Shown here: one piece after another, positions 35,312 through 44,166 of the stretch
Numbering within the stretch: the first letter of the stretch is position 1
How the letters are laid out: every line of letters starts with the position of its first letter
NCBI RefSeq assembly: GCF_030523955.1
Contig: NZ_JAUNHL010000005.1
Location: 1-64,000, forward strand
Direction of reading: 5' to 3'
Length of the DNA stretch: 64,000 bases
Source of the DNA: Neisseria sp.
GTDB taxonomy: Bacteria; Pseudomonadota; Gammaproteobacteria; Burkholderiales; Neisseriaceae
Translations under genes and position numbers: made by a program
Notes under the pieces: generated by a model
What the model was told of the DNA's origin: nothing
What the model saw: only the letters and a program-made list of their open reading frames with translations
The model's database searches: none

Positions 35312-38242
35312 ATGAATACCCAAACCAAACACATTCCGGTCAATGAAATTGAAAAAATCTGGATAGGTAAAACTACCTTTTTTATCGAAGGACTTGCCTA
35401 TCTGCAAGGCTATGATGCCCCTGATTACCGCTATCTGCACAAACATATCAAATTCAGGAATTTGATCAATGGCTATGAAGCGGAATTTGAGCTGGGAACA
35501 GTACCCAAACGTGAATTGGCAAGTCAACCCTACAATGGCAAGAATTACAACTATACTGCAGCCGGCACGGCAACCGTAGGCTTTAAAGGCATTGATGTCG
35601 TTTTTTTAAAAGACGGCATTTATGAAATCCAAATTTCCGTTTCTGCCGATAAAAATGTCCGCAACTACACCAGCTTGGCAATGGCAGATGTGAACTTGGA
35701 CAAACACTCGGCGGATGATTTTTCCGAATACCGCCTATTTGAAGACGGCGGCAAAGTTTACCTTGCAAAAAAAGATATTTTCGGCAGCAATGTCCCGGCA
35801 AACAGTCATATCAGCGTGGAAAACTCTTGGACCAACGGTACGGTTTTCCATGTTGAAGGCGAGTTTGTCGTTCCTGATGCACCATTAAGCAACTTTAAAC
35901 AAGGCAAGTATTATCTGATTGCCCAAAAACTGATCACCCAACGCCAATATGTGTTTGAGCTAGGCCAAGTGCGCAAAAACAATCTCGGATTCAAAATCGG
36001 CAACCCGACAAGTGATTATAATGCCAGTTATTTTGCCACACTGGGGCTAAAAGGCATTGAAACCTACCAATTCGAGCTAGGTATATATGATCTGTATGTC
36101 TCGCTGGCATACGGCAACAAAATCTTTACTGCCAAGCTGGATAAGCAATTAAAGGTAGAAAACCTCAATGCTTGCATACTGATAAATACTGGAAAACCAA
36201 TTCAATCACTGACAGAAAATTTCTCGAATAACCCTAGAGAAATACAGCGTTTGGCAGAGCTTGCCAGCCAGCAACAGAACTGGGATCAAGCCATCGCAGA
36301 AAATTCTCCTAACGATCCCAAAGAAGTGCAACATTTGGCAGAACTCGCTAACCAGCAAAAGAATTGGGAAAAGGCCGCTGCATATTCCATTCAATTGCAA
36401 AAAATGAAGCCCGATATGTGGCAAGGGTACTGGTGGGCAGGGCAGGCTTATAAAAATCTAAAACAATATGATAAAGCAGAAGCACAATTTCAATTAATGA
36501 CTGAAAAGCTGCCTAATCTGCACCACGGTTTGGAAGGTATGGTTAATGTCGCCCAACAACAAGGCCGCTGGGAAGAGGTAATTTCAAGATCCTATAAATT
36601 CAGAGAGCGTTTTCCAGATTTATGGCACAGCTATTGGTGGGCTGGTCATGCTTATAAAAATCTGTCTCTCTACGAAGAAGCAAGAAATGAATTTAAACTG
36701 CTGCAAAAATTATCCCCCAAAAGCCATCGAGGATTGGAGGGATTGGTTAATGTCTATCAATACGAGCAGGATTGGAAATCAGCAGCCATATTTGCAGAAA
36801 AACTGTTTCAGTCATTCCCAAACCTGCCGGTATCTTATGCCCTGCAAATTACCAGTTTAAAGGGAGATAATCAGATAGATAAAGCCATTCAGTATGCCCA
36901 ACAGTTTGTCGCTAAATTCCCGGATCTTGAGCTAGCGCATAGATATTTGGCAGTTACGATGTGTCAAAATTTTGATTTTGATACGGCTTATCCCTATTAC
37001 GAAACCTACTGCAGCAGATTTGGCAAGGATAAAAACAATGAACATCATGTTATTTATTTAAAACAAAGTTTGGGCTTATACGAAGATGTTTTGGCCTATC
37101 ATAAACAGAACCTGCCCAACCCAAGCAGCAACTCGCCGTATGCTTCATTGGCGCAATTGGCAAAAATCAGCCAATGCCTGAACAACTATGACGAAACAAT
37201 TAAGTATTGGGATTTATATAGAGAAAAATGGATTAAATCCGAAAATACCGTAACAGCGGCATTAAGAAACAGCACAGCCGACAATAAACCTTTGAATATC
37301 TTAATTCATGAAAAGCTGTCGCAAAATCTGAATGAAGAAGCCAAAGATTTGTTTGTGTCCGGCCGCTCACAACTGGCAGAGATTGACGCGCTCAGATTCT
37401 CTTCTTGGTTTGATTATTTAGATAAAAAACAATCTGATACAGAAAATAGTTCACCCATCGTAAAAGACACTATTCAGTCTTTATGGATTGGCAAGAACTT
37501 GGGCATCATCCAACAACTGTGTTTGGCATCCTACCTGTATCACGGCCACGAAGTGCATTTATATACTTACCAAGATTTGAAAAATATCCCCAAAGGCGTG
37601 ATTGTTAAAGACGGCAATGAAATTTTGCCCGAAAAAGATATTTTCTATTCGCACGGCTCGCCCGCCCACTTCTCGGATTGGTTCAGATGGAAAATGATTG
37701 CCATGAAGAGCGGCTATTGGGTGGATATGGATGAAATCTGCTTAAAACCGTTTGATTTCACGAAAGAAGATTATGTATTCGGCTATGAAGGCCATGCCGT
37801 AGCGAATGCGGTATTGAAATTCCCCGCCCATCATCATTTGGTGGAGCTGATGGAGTTCATGAGCCAAAACCCCAATCAGATTTTACCTTGGGATACGGTG
37901 CAGGATATTGAACGAAAACAGAAACGCATTGAAAAAGGTTTGGGCCGCGAACATACGCTTTGGGGTGAATCAAGCGGCCCCACAGGTTTAACGAAAGCCT
38001 TGCTTTATTTCAACTTGGATAAGTTTGCCAAACCTTATTATTACTTTTATGGCTTAAACGCCATACAGACGAGAAGAATGCTTCTAGATCAAAACTTCGA
38101 TGAGCGTAATTTATCCAATAATATGTATGCGATGCACGTTTGGAATAATACTTTTAGAAAAACCGATTTGTATCAGCAGGGTAAAAAAGTAAATAACTCC
38201 ATATTGCAGCATTTGATCGATAAATATAAATATTTTATATAG
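35312..38242 (+). CDS. Multidomain protein: N-terminal repeated beta domain, TPRs, GT32-like transferase
   Basis: 976 residues. The first about 290 residues contain two related segments, each with a Gly-Ile-(D/E)-(V/T)-x-x-(F/L)-like turn (GFKGIDVVFLKDGIYEI and GLKGIETYQFELGIYDL), probably beta-sandwich modules of unknown function. A TPR array follows (about 310-560) with repeated WWAG-AYKNL units. The C-terminal domain (about 715-970) resembles GT32/alpha-1,4-GalT-type sugar transferases, with IQSLWIGKNLG and the DXD motif D805-M-D807. With galE downstream, UDP-galactose is a plausible donor (inference). I do not recognise the N-terminal module. Confidence 0.7.
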   Translation: MNTQTKHIPVNEIEKIWIGKTTFFIEGLAYLQGYDAPDYRYLHKHIKFRNLINGYEAEFELGTVPKRELASQPYNGKNYNYTAAGTATVGFKGIDVVFLKDGIYEIQISVSADKNVRNYTSLAMADVNLDKHSADDFSEYRLFEDGGKVYLAKKDIFGSNVPANSHISVENSWTNGTVFHVEGEFVVPDAPLSNFKQGKYYLIAQKLITQRQYVFELGQVRKNNLGFKIGNPTSDYNASYFATLGLKGIETYQFELGIYDLYVSLAYGNKIFTAKLDKQLKVENLNACILINTGKPIQSLTENFSNNPREIQRLAELASQQQNWDQAIAENSPNDPKEVQHLAELANQQKNWEKAAAYSIQLQKMKPDMWQGYWWAGQAYKNLKQYDKAEAQFQLMTEKLPNLHHGLEGMVNVAQQQGRWEEVISRSYKFRERFPDLWHSYWWAGHAYKNLSLYEEARNEFKLLQKLSPKSHRGLEGLVNVYQYEQDWKSAAIFAEKLFQSFPNLPVSYALQITSLKGDNQIDKAIQYAQQFVAKFPDLELAHRYLAVTMCQNFDFDTAYPYYETYCSRFGKDKNNEHHVIYLKQSLGLYEDVLAYHKQNLPNPSSNSPYASLAQLAKISQCLNNYDETIKYWDLYREKWIKSENTVTAALRNSTADNKPLNILIHEKLSQNLNEEAKDLFVSGRSQLAEIDALRFSSWFDYLDKKQSDTENSSPIVKDTIQSLWIGKNLGIIQQLCLASYLYHGHEVHLYTYQDLKNIPKGVIVKDGNEILPEKDIFYSHGSPAHFSDWFRWKMIAMKSGYWVDMDEICLKPFDFTKEDYVFGYEGHAVANAVLKFPAHHHLVELMEFMSQNPNQILPWDTVQDIERKQKRIEKGLGREHTLWGESSGPTGLTKALLYFNLDKFAKPYYYFYGLNAIQTRRMLLDQNFDERNLSNNMYAMHVWNNTFRKTDLYQQGKKVNNSILQHLIDKYKYFI

Positions 38243-38402
38243 TTGAGTATCTAATCAGTTAAGAAAGAAATTAACGGTAACCATTTATATAATTGGCTAT
38301 TAAAATCAGTCCTGTTTTTAGCAATCAATTATGTTCTGCGGTTACGTTATCCAATATCTTGTACTTACAAAATAACCTTAATAAATATTACGGGTAATCA
38401 CC

Positions 38403-39416
38403 ATGGCAATTCTTATTACCGGCGGAACCGGCTTTATCGGCTCCCATGCTGTTGTTTCACTTATCCAGTCAGGTTATGAAGTTGTTATTATTGATAATCT
38501 ATGTAACTCATCTTCGAAAGTTTTATCTAGGCTGGAAAAAATTACCGGAAAAGTTATACCTTTTTATAAGGCAGATATTTCCGACCGAAAAATGCTCCGT
38601 ACCATTTTTTCTCAGCACAATATCACCAGTGTCATGCATTTTGCCGGCTTGAAATCCGTTGGAGAAAGTGTATTAAACCCGATCAAATATTATGAAAATA
38701 ATGTTATCGGTACACTGGTTTTAGCCGAAGAAATGGCTGCAGCCGGTATCTTCAGCATCGTGTTCAGCTCGTCGGCAACTGTTTATGGCAACCCCAGCCA
38801 AACACCCATTACCGAGGATATGCCTGTTGGCAGCACTACCAACCCTTATGGCACATCAAAATATATGGCCGAACGGATTCTACAAGATATACAAGCATCG
38901 GATGCCCGTTGGAGCGTTATTTTGCTGCGATACTTTAATCCGATCGGTGCCCACGAAAGCGGTTTAATTGGTGAGCAGCCCAATGGGATCCCTAATAATT
39001 TGCTGCCTTATGTCTGCCAAGTGGCTGCGGGTAAACTGCCGTACTTATCTATTTTCGGAGATGATTATGATACGGAAGACGGTACGGGTGTGCGCGACTA
39101 TATCCATGTAGTAGACTTGGCGGAAGGCCATGTGAGAGCTATGGAAGCCAATAGCCATCAATCCGGTGTTTTCATCTACAATTTGGGGACGGGTAACGGT
39201 TATTCCGTTCTGGAAGTTGTGCGTGCGTTTGAAAGAGTTTCCGGATTGCATGTTCCCTATCAAATTAAGCCCCGCCGTTCGGGCGATATTCCGGTTTGTT
39301 TTGCCGATGTAACTTTTACCTCAAGCCAGATTCGCTGGCAGGCGCAACGCGATTTGAACCAGATGATGATTGATGCGTGGAGATGGCAAAGCCGAAATCC
39401 CAACGGCTTTGAATAA
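38403..39416 (+). CDS. galE: UDP-glucose 4-epimerase
   Basis: Interconverts UDP-glucose and UDP-galactose. The 337-residue SDR protein has the NAD loop TGGTGFIGSH, the catalytic Ser in SSSATVYG and the YGTSK motif (YxxxK). In neisserial capsule islands galE lies in region D or D' beside the capsule genes and also serves lipooligosaccharide synthesis. Here it sits between the synthesis genes and ctrE, after a 160-bp AT-rich gap that may hold its own promoter. Confidence 0.95.
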   Translation: MAILITGGTGFIGSHAVVSLIQSGYEVVIIDNLCNSSSKVLSRLEKITGKVIPFYKADISDRKMLRTIFSQHNITSVMHFAGLKSVGESVLNPIKYYENNVIGTLVLAEEMAAAGIFSIVFSSSATVYGNPSQTPITEDMPVGSTTNPYGTSKYMAERILQDIQASDARWSVILLRYFNPIGAHESGLIGEQPNGIPNNLLPYVCQVAAGKLPYLSIFGDDYDTEDGTGVRDYIHVVDLAEGHVRAMEANSHQSGVFIYNLGTGNGYSVLEVVRAFERVSGLHVPYQIKPRRSGDIPVCFADVTFTSSQIRWQAQRDLNQMMIDAWRWQSRNPNGFE

Positions 39417-39438
39417 ATAGGAAAATGGTGTTGATGTC

Positions 39439-41493
39439 ATGAAATCTGCCAAAATCTTTTCTAAAGGCATACGAAAAATCCCGAACTTAGCGGGATTTTT
39501 TCCTGAATATGATTTAAACATATCGAAAGGAAAAGCCGATTGCGTATTTGGTTGGGGATTGCGCCCTACTACCCGCCGCGCCCGCTCATACGCCGCAAAA
39601 CATGGCATTCCGTTTGTTGCACTCGAAGACGGCTTTCTGCGCTCACTCGGTTTGGGGGTAGCAGGTTGGCCACCGTTTGCGATGGTAGCGGATGATTTGG
39701 GTATCTATTACGACACCAGCCGCTCTTCGCGCCTGGAGCAGTTGGTATTGGATTCAAGCCAATCGGATCAACACACCCTGGCCCAAGCCGAACAAGCGAT
39801 CGTGCAAATCGTTGAACACCAATTATCCAAATATAATCACGCGCCTTTGTTTTCAGACAGGCATCAACAGGAATGCCTGTCTGAAAAAGAAATTGTACTG
39901 GTGATTGATCAGACTTTCGGCGATATGGCGATTCAATACGGTGGTGCCGACGGCGATGCGTTTCGGCAAATGTTCGAAGCGGCCGTTAACGAAAATCCCG
40001 ATGCCAGAATCTGGGTGAAAACCCACCCCGATGTACTGAGCGGTAAGAAAAAAGGTTATCTCACCGAGCTGGCCACCGCCGCCAATGTACGTCTGCTGGC
40101 GGAAGACATCAACCCGATTTCGCTACTGCAGCAGGTAAGCAAAGTTTATTGCGTTACCTCGCATATGGGCTTCGAAGCCTTGTTGTGCGGCAAACCGGTA
40201 AGCGTGTTTGGCCGCCCTTGGTACGCCGGCTGGGGACAAACCGATGACCGCCATCCCGATATCCCGCTGATGCAGCAACAAGGCTGCCGTGCACCGCGCA
40301 GTTTGCCGCAGCTTTTTGCCGCCGCCTATCTGCAATACAGCCGCTATATCAACCCCAACACAGGCGAGCCGGGTACGCTGTTTGATGTGATCGATTATCT
40401 GGCCGCTGCCCGACGCTGGAATGAAAAACTGCGCGGCAACCTTTATTGCGTAGGGCTTTCTTTATGGAAACGGGCGGTGATGAAGCCGTTTTTCAATGCG
40501 CCTTCCTGCCGGCTGCATTGTTTTCCTTCTTTAAAAAAATTGCGCCAGACTACTCTTCCCGAAGATGCCCGATTATTGGTATGGGGGCGTGGCAGCGATA
40601 CTTTGCTCGAATTTGCCGCCGAGCGCCAAATCCCGGTGCTGCGAATGGAAGACGGTTTTATCCGTTCCGTGGGTTTGGGCTCGAATTTGGTGCCGCCGCT
40701 CTCGCTGGTCTGCGACGATATGGGCATCTATTTCAACTCGCAAACACCCTCCCGCCTGGAGGATATTCTGCAAAACCAAATCTTTAGCGAAGCAGATTTG
40801 CAAACGGCCTCTACCCTGCAAACCGCGCTTACCCAAGCGGAAATCAGCAAATACAACGTCGGCCGCGGCGTTCTCAATCTGCCGCGCGACGGCCGAAAAG
40901 TATTACTGGTACCCGGACAAGTGGAAGACGATGCCTCTATCCGCTACGGCTCGCCCGAAATCTACAAAAATCTGGATTTATTGAAAAAGGTACGGGAGCT
41001 GAACCCTGATGCTTATATCATCTACAAACCGCATCCCGATGTGGTCAGCGGCAACCGCGTCGGAACGATTTCTGCGGAAGACAGTGCGCGTTATGCCGAT
41101 CAGGTGGCAGACGGATACGACATCATTGCCTGTCTGAAAGAGGCAGATGAAGTGCACACGATGACTTCGCTCTCCGGCTTCGAAGCCTTGTTGCGCGGCA
41201 AAACCGTACATTGTTATGGCTTACCTTTTTATGCCGGCTGGGGATTAACGCAGGATTATCTGAATATCCCCCGCCGGGCGCGCCGGCTCTCTTTGCAGGA
41301 ATTAATTGCCGGCACGCTAATCTATTATCCTGATTATATTTGCCCGGAAAACCGCCGCATCATTAATGCCGACACCGCAATCGAGATTTTAAAAAAACAA
41401 AAAGCAGAGCAGCAGCATACTGATTTGTTGCGTAATAGTTTTATTTCCAAGCAATGGAGCAAATTGAAACAGCTTTGTATACTCATTAAATAG
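39439..41493 (+). CDS. ctrE: Capsule lipid-linker Kdo transferase CtrE / LipA (KpsC-like)
   Basis: 684 residues with two homologous glycosyltransferase modules. Each starts with a WG.....-EDGFLRS/EDGFIRS-VGLG block and ends with the MGFEALLCGKPV or SGFEALLRGKTV and YAGWG signatures. KpsC-type enzymes build the poly-Kdo linker on lysophosphatidylglycerol that anchors ABC-exported capsules. Two TG-wadDUS (39852 and 39874) form an inverted pair inside the gene and encode FSDRHQQECLSEK, a non-conserved loop. A further one lies at about 41129. Confidence 0.95.
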   Translation: MKSAKIFSKGIRKIPNLAGFFPEYDLNISKGKADCVFGWGLRPTTRRARSYAAKHGIPFVALEDGFLRSLGLGVAGWPPFAMVADDLGIYYDTSRSSRLEQLVLDSSQSDQHTLAQAEQAIVQIVEHQLSKYNHAPLFSDRHQQECLSEKEIVLVIDQTFGDMAIQYGGADGDAFRQMFEAAVNENPDARIWVKTHPDVLSGKKKGYLTELATAANVRLLAEDINPISLLQQVSKVYCVTSHMGFEALLCGKPVSVFGRPWYAGWGQTDDRHPDIPLMQQQGCRAPRSLPQLFAAAYLQYSRYINPNTGEPGTLFDVIDYLAAARRWNEKLRGNLYCVGLSLWKRAVMKPFFNAPSCRLHCFPSLKKLRQTTLPEDARLLVWGRGSDTLLEFAAERQIPVLRMEDGFIRSVGLGSNLVPPLSLVCDDMGIYFNSQTPSRLEDILQNQIFSEADLQTASTLQTALTQAEISKYNVGRGVLNLPRDGRKVLLVPGQVEDDASIRYGSPEIYKNLDLLKKVRELNPDAYIIYKPHPDVVSGNRVGTISAEDSARYADQVADGYDIIACLKEADEVHTMTSLSGFEALLRGKTVHCYGLPFYAGWGLTQDYLNIPRRARRLSLQELIAGTLIYYPDYICPENRRIINADTAIEILKKQKAEQQHTDLLRNSFISKQWSKLKQLCILIK

Positions 41494-41604
41494 GGGATAT
41501 CGTATAATTATTAGTTCGTCATACAGATAGCCATTAACAAGCTGGCTATGTTTTGGGAAAAATAAAGATATTAAAAACAACAGAAACACAAATTAAAACC
41601 TATA

Positions 41605-42882
41605 ATGAAACACTCCTCTTCCAGCACATTCGAAGTATTACTTACACATAACCAACGCATCCTTTTGCTCCAAGGGCCGATCGGGCCTTTTTTTGCCCGA
41701 TTTTCGCATTGGCTCCGGGAGCAGCACCGGAAAACCGTTTTTAAGCTGAATTTCAACAGCGGTGATGAGTTTTTCTATCCAAACCACATCCCCCATACTT
41801 TTCCTTACCGCGATACTTATCAGAATTTCCCGGCTTTTTTAGCTGCTTTTATCAGCGAGCACCAAATCGACGGAATCGTCTGCTTTGGCGATACACGCCC
41901 CTACCATATTGCGGCCAAACAATTGGCAGAAGAGAAGGGGCTGGACTTTTGGGCTTTTGAAGAAGGTTATTTCCGCCCGTTTTACATTACCTTGGAACAC
42001 AGCGGGGTAAACGCCTATTCAACCTTACCGCGTGATGCAGCTTTCTTTCAAAAAATATTTCCCGATCTGCCCCAGCAAACCTATCATGAGCCGCCCCCCG
42101 TGCGCGGCGGCTTCATGCCGATGGCGTCGTGTGCAATACCTTATTACCTGTTGGCCAACCTTCGTCGCAAATCCTACCCGCACTATATCCACCACCGCAT
42201 CTTAGGGCTGAACCATTATATCGGTGCTTGGATACTTTCCGGCATTAAGCGCACCGCATATATGCTGCAAGACCACAAGTTCGGCCGCGAGGTAGCCGAT
42301 GGGAAATATGGAAAATTCTATATTTTGCCGCTACAAGTTTTTAACGACAGCCAAGTACGGGTACACAGCGATTTTTCATCGGTTAGTAATTTTTTACTGC
42401 ACGTGCTCACATCATTTGCCACCCACGCTCCCGATGACATTAATCTAATCGTCAAACATCACCCGATGGACAGGGGATTTACCGATTATCGCCAACAAAT
42501 CAACCGTTTTATCAAAAAACACCCTAAGCTTAAAGGGCGTATATTTTATGTGCACGATGCGCCGCTGCCCGTTTTTTTGCGTTACGGTTTGGGCATGGTC
42601 ACGCTCAACAGCACCAGCGGCCTTTCTGCCTTAATCCATAAAATGCCGGTAAAAGTCCTCGGCCGTGCCAGCTATGATATCCCGGGTATTACCTTTCAAG
42701 ACAGTTTGGCCGAATTCTGGAAACATCCTACTGCGCCGGATGAAAAGCTTTTTCATGCTTACCGTATGTATCACATCAACGTTACCCAGATTAACGGCAG
42801 CTTTTATAGTGAAGTGAGATTGCCTCAAATCGAGGCAGATTACATCTCCGAAACCCGCAAGGCATCTTTCGGAGAAATTTAA
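41605..42882 (+). CDS. ctrF: Capsule lipid-linker Kdo transferase CtrF / LipB (KpsS-like)
   Basis: The 425-residue KpsS-family protein adds the first Kdo to the lipid acceptor of the capsule. Landmarks are LLLQGPIGPFFARF near the N-terminus, GDTRPYH, WAFEEGYFRP, VKHHPMDRG and the C-terminal LNSTSGLSAL with GRASYDIPG. It follows ctrE after 111 bp and closes the island. Together with ctrE it indicates a Kdo-linked capsule anchored through a phospholipid. Confidence 0.95.
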   Translation: MKHSSSSTFEVLLTHNQRILLLQGPIGPFFARFSHWLREQHRKTVFKLNFNSGDEFFYPNHIPHTFPYRDTYQNFPAFLAAFISEHQIDGIVCFGDTRPYHIAAKQLAEEKGLDFWAFEEGYFRPFYITLEHSGVNAYSTLPRDAAFFQKIFPDLPQQTYHEPPPVRGGFMPMASCAIPYYLLANLRRKSYPHYIHHRILGLNHYIGAWILSGIKRTAYMLQDHKFGREVADGKYGKFYILPLQVFNDSQVRVHSDFSSVSNFLLHVLTSFATHAPDDINLIVKHHPMDRGFTDYRQQINRFIKKHPKLKGRIFYVHDAPLPVFLRYGLGMVTLNSTSGLSALIHKMPVKVLGRASYDIPGITFQDSLAEFWKHPTAPDEKLFHAYRMYHINVTQINGSFYSEVRLPQIEADYISETRKASFGEI

Positions 42883-43036
42883 GAATTCTCCGCAATTCGG
42901 CAAGCATTCCCACAAGCAAACATATTCGAATTTAAGGCTGTAGATTTACATAATGAAAAAGGGAGCCTATCCGGAAACATAATATTTCAGACAGGCAGAT
43001 ACCTTTGCAAAATTACTGTGGTCATCTTCAAAGCCC

Positions 43037-43202
43037 GAGACCTTTGCAAAAAACTTTTTAATCCTGAATTTATTGATATCCTCGTCATACTCGGGCTTGA
43101 CCCGAGTATCTGCTTTTTCTTTCAAAACAAAAAGATGCTCGGGTCAAGCCCGAGCATGACGCACGTGTTTTCAGGTATCGAAAGGAATTTTGCAAAGGCC
43201 TC
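43037..43202. mobile_element. 166-bp GAGACC-type element carrying a CGTCATACTCGGGCTTG palindrome
   Basis: Ends are GAGACCTTTGCAAAA and TTTTGCAAAGGCCTC, with a 5-bp direct repeat AGCCC on both sides (43032-43036 and 43203-43207). Inside, CGTCATACTCGGGCTTGACC and its inverted counterpart (variant ATGCTCGGG) form a long interrupted palindrome. The insertion site itself lies in another CCCGAGTATGACG repeat, so it is nested. A second copy is at 57343. Confidence 0.85.
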
Positions 43203-43230
43203 AGCCCGAGTATGACGGGATACCAACTTT

Positions 43231-43261
43231 TTCGTAGCGAAAGTTAAGTTAATCTGCTATA
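43231..43261. repeat. Correia-like element fragment (right end only)
   Basis: CGTAGCGAAAGTTAAGTTAA followed by TCTGCTATA matches the right terminus of the complete copies. The left part is missing, apparently replaced by the element at 43037-43202 and its flank. Confidence 0.75.
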
Positions 43262-43310
43262 GCCACCGCCAATTTTTAAGGGGCAAAAGATATTGCTTTA
43301 TATAAATAAA

Positions 43311-43347
43311 TGCCTGTCTGAAAGCAGAGTATGCTTTCAGACAGGCA
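43311..43347. terminator. Inverted TG-wadDUS pair downstream of gpmA
   Basis: TGCCTGTCTGAA (43311-43322) and TTCAGACAGGCA (43336-43347) with additional pairing of the inner AGCA/TGCT. Located 26 bp past the gpmA stop codon. Confidence 0.8.
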
Positions 43348-43372
43348 TTTGTGCTTTAACTGATCTGTAAAG

Positions 43373-44056
43373 TTACAGATAGAATTTCTCGATTACTTTC
43401 AAATTGTCGTCGAGTTTGTACACCAGCGGTTGGCCGGTAGGAATTTCCAAGCCCATGATGTCTTCGTCGGAAATGCCTTCGATGTGTTTGGCCAGCGCGC
43501 GCAGGCTGTTGCCGTGGGCAGCCACCAATACGCGTTTGCCGCTCAAAATGGCGGGGGCGATTTGGTCTTCCCAGAACGGCAGTACGCGCTCGAGGGTGAC
43601 TTTCAGGTTTTCGCCGTCGGGCACCACGTCGGCCGGCAGGTTGGCGTAGCGGCGGTCGTTATGGGCGGAAAATTCGTCGCTCGCATCCAACAGAGGCGGC
43701 AGAGTGTCGTAGCTGCGGCGCCAGATGTGCACTTGCTCGTCGCCGTATTTTTCGGCGGTTTGCTTTTTGTCCATGCCTTGCAGCTGGCCGTAATGGCGCT
43801 CGTTCAGGCGCCAGCTTTTCACTTGCGGCACCCACAATTGGTCGCTCTCTTCCAGCACGATGTTGCAGGTTTTGATGGCGCGGGTCAGCACGGAGGTGAA
43901 GGCGATGTCGAATTCATAGCCTTTTTCTTTCAGTTTTTTGCCGGCGGCGGCCGCTTCGGCCAGGCCTTGCTCGCTCAGTTTCACATCACGCCAGCCGGTA
44001 AACAGGTTTTTGGCGTTCCATTCGCTTTGGCCGTGGCGGATAAATACTAATTCCAT
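43373..44056 (-). CDS. gpmA: 2,3-bisphosphoglycerate-dependent phosphoglycerate mutase
   Basis: Interconverts 3- and 2-phosphoglycerate in glycolysis. The 227-residue protein has the phosphohistidine motif IRHGQSEWN (His8), [12 protein letters not shown] and [12 protein letters not shown] Shine-Dalgarno GGAG precedes the ATG. It is flanked by uptake-sequence hairpins on both sides. Confidence 0.97.
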   Translation of the reverse strand: MELVFIRHGQSEWNAKNLFTGWRDVKLSEQGLAEAAAAGKKLKEKGYEFDIAFTSVLTRAIKTCNIVLEESDQLWVPQVKSWRLNERHYGQLQGMDKKQTAEKYGDEQVHIWRRSYDTLPPLLDASDEFSAHNDRRYANLPADVVPDGENLKVTLERVLPFWEDQIAPAILSGKRVLVAAHGNSLRALAKHIEGISDEDIMGLEIPTGQPLVYKLDDNLKVIEKFYL

Positions 44057-44127
44057 GTGCTTGCTCCAATCGTGTTTTCAAAAATGAATACAAAGTTTCG
44101 GGATGCTGACTACAAAGGTTTTATACA

Positions 44128-44157
44128 GGCCTGTCTGAAAAAGTTTTCAGACAGGCA
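44128..44157. terminator. Inverted uptake-sequence pair at the 3' end of rnpB
   Basis: GGCCTGTCTGAA (44128-44139) and TTCAGACAGGCA (44146-44157), 10 nt beyond the predicted rnpB 3' end. Probably the rnpB terminator. Confidence 0.7.
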
Positions 44158-44166
44158 TTGAAATCG

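Larger units (their letters stand above)
42883..43372. other. Repeat-rich intergenic region after the capsule island
   Basis: Holds part of a GATACC-type element (from 42999), the nested 166-bp element, a Correia fragment (43231-43261) and an uptake-sequence pair. This is the right edge of the capsule island. No gene is supported. Confidence 0.6.

Noticed and set aside
42990..43210. Possible CRISPR-like direct repeats
   Set aside because: The repeated CGTCATACTCGGG units are inverted arms of palindromic elements, not regularly spaced direct repeats with unique spacers. No cas genes are in the window.
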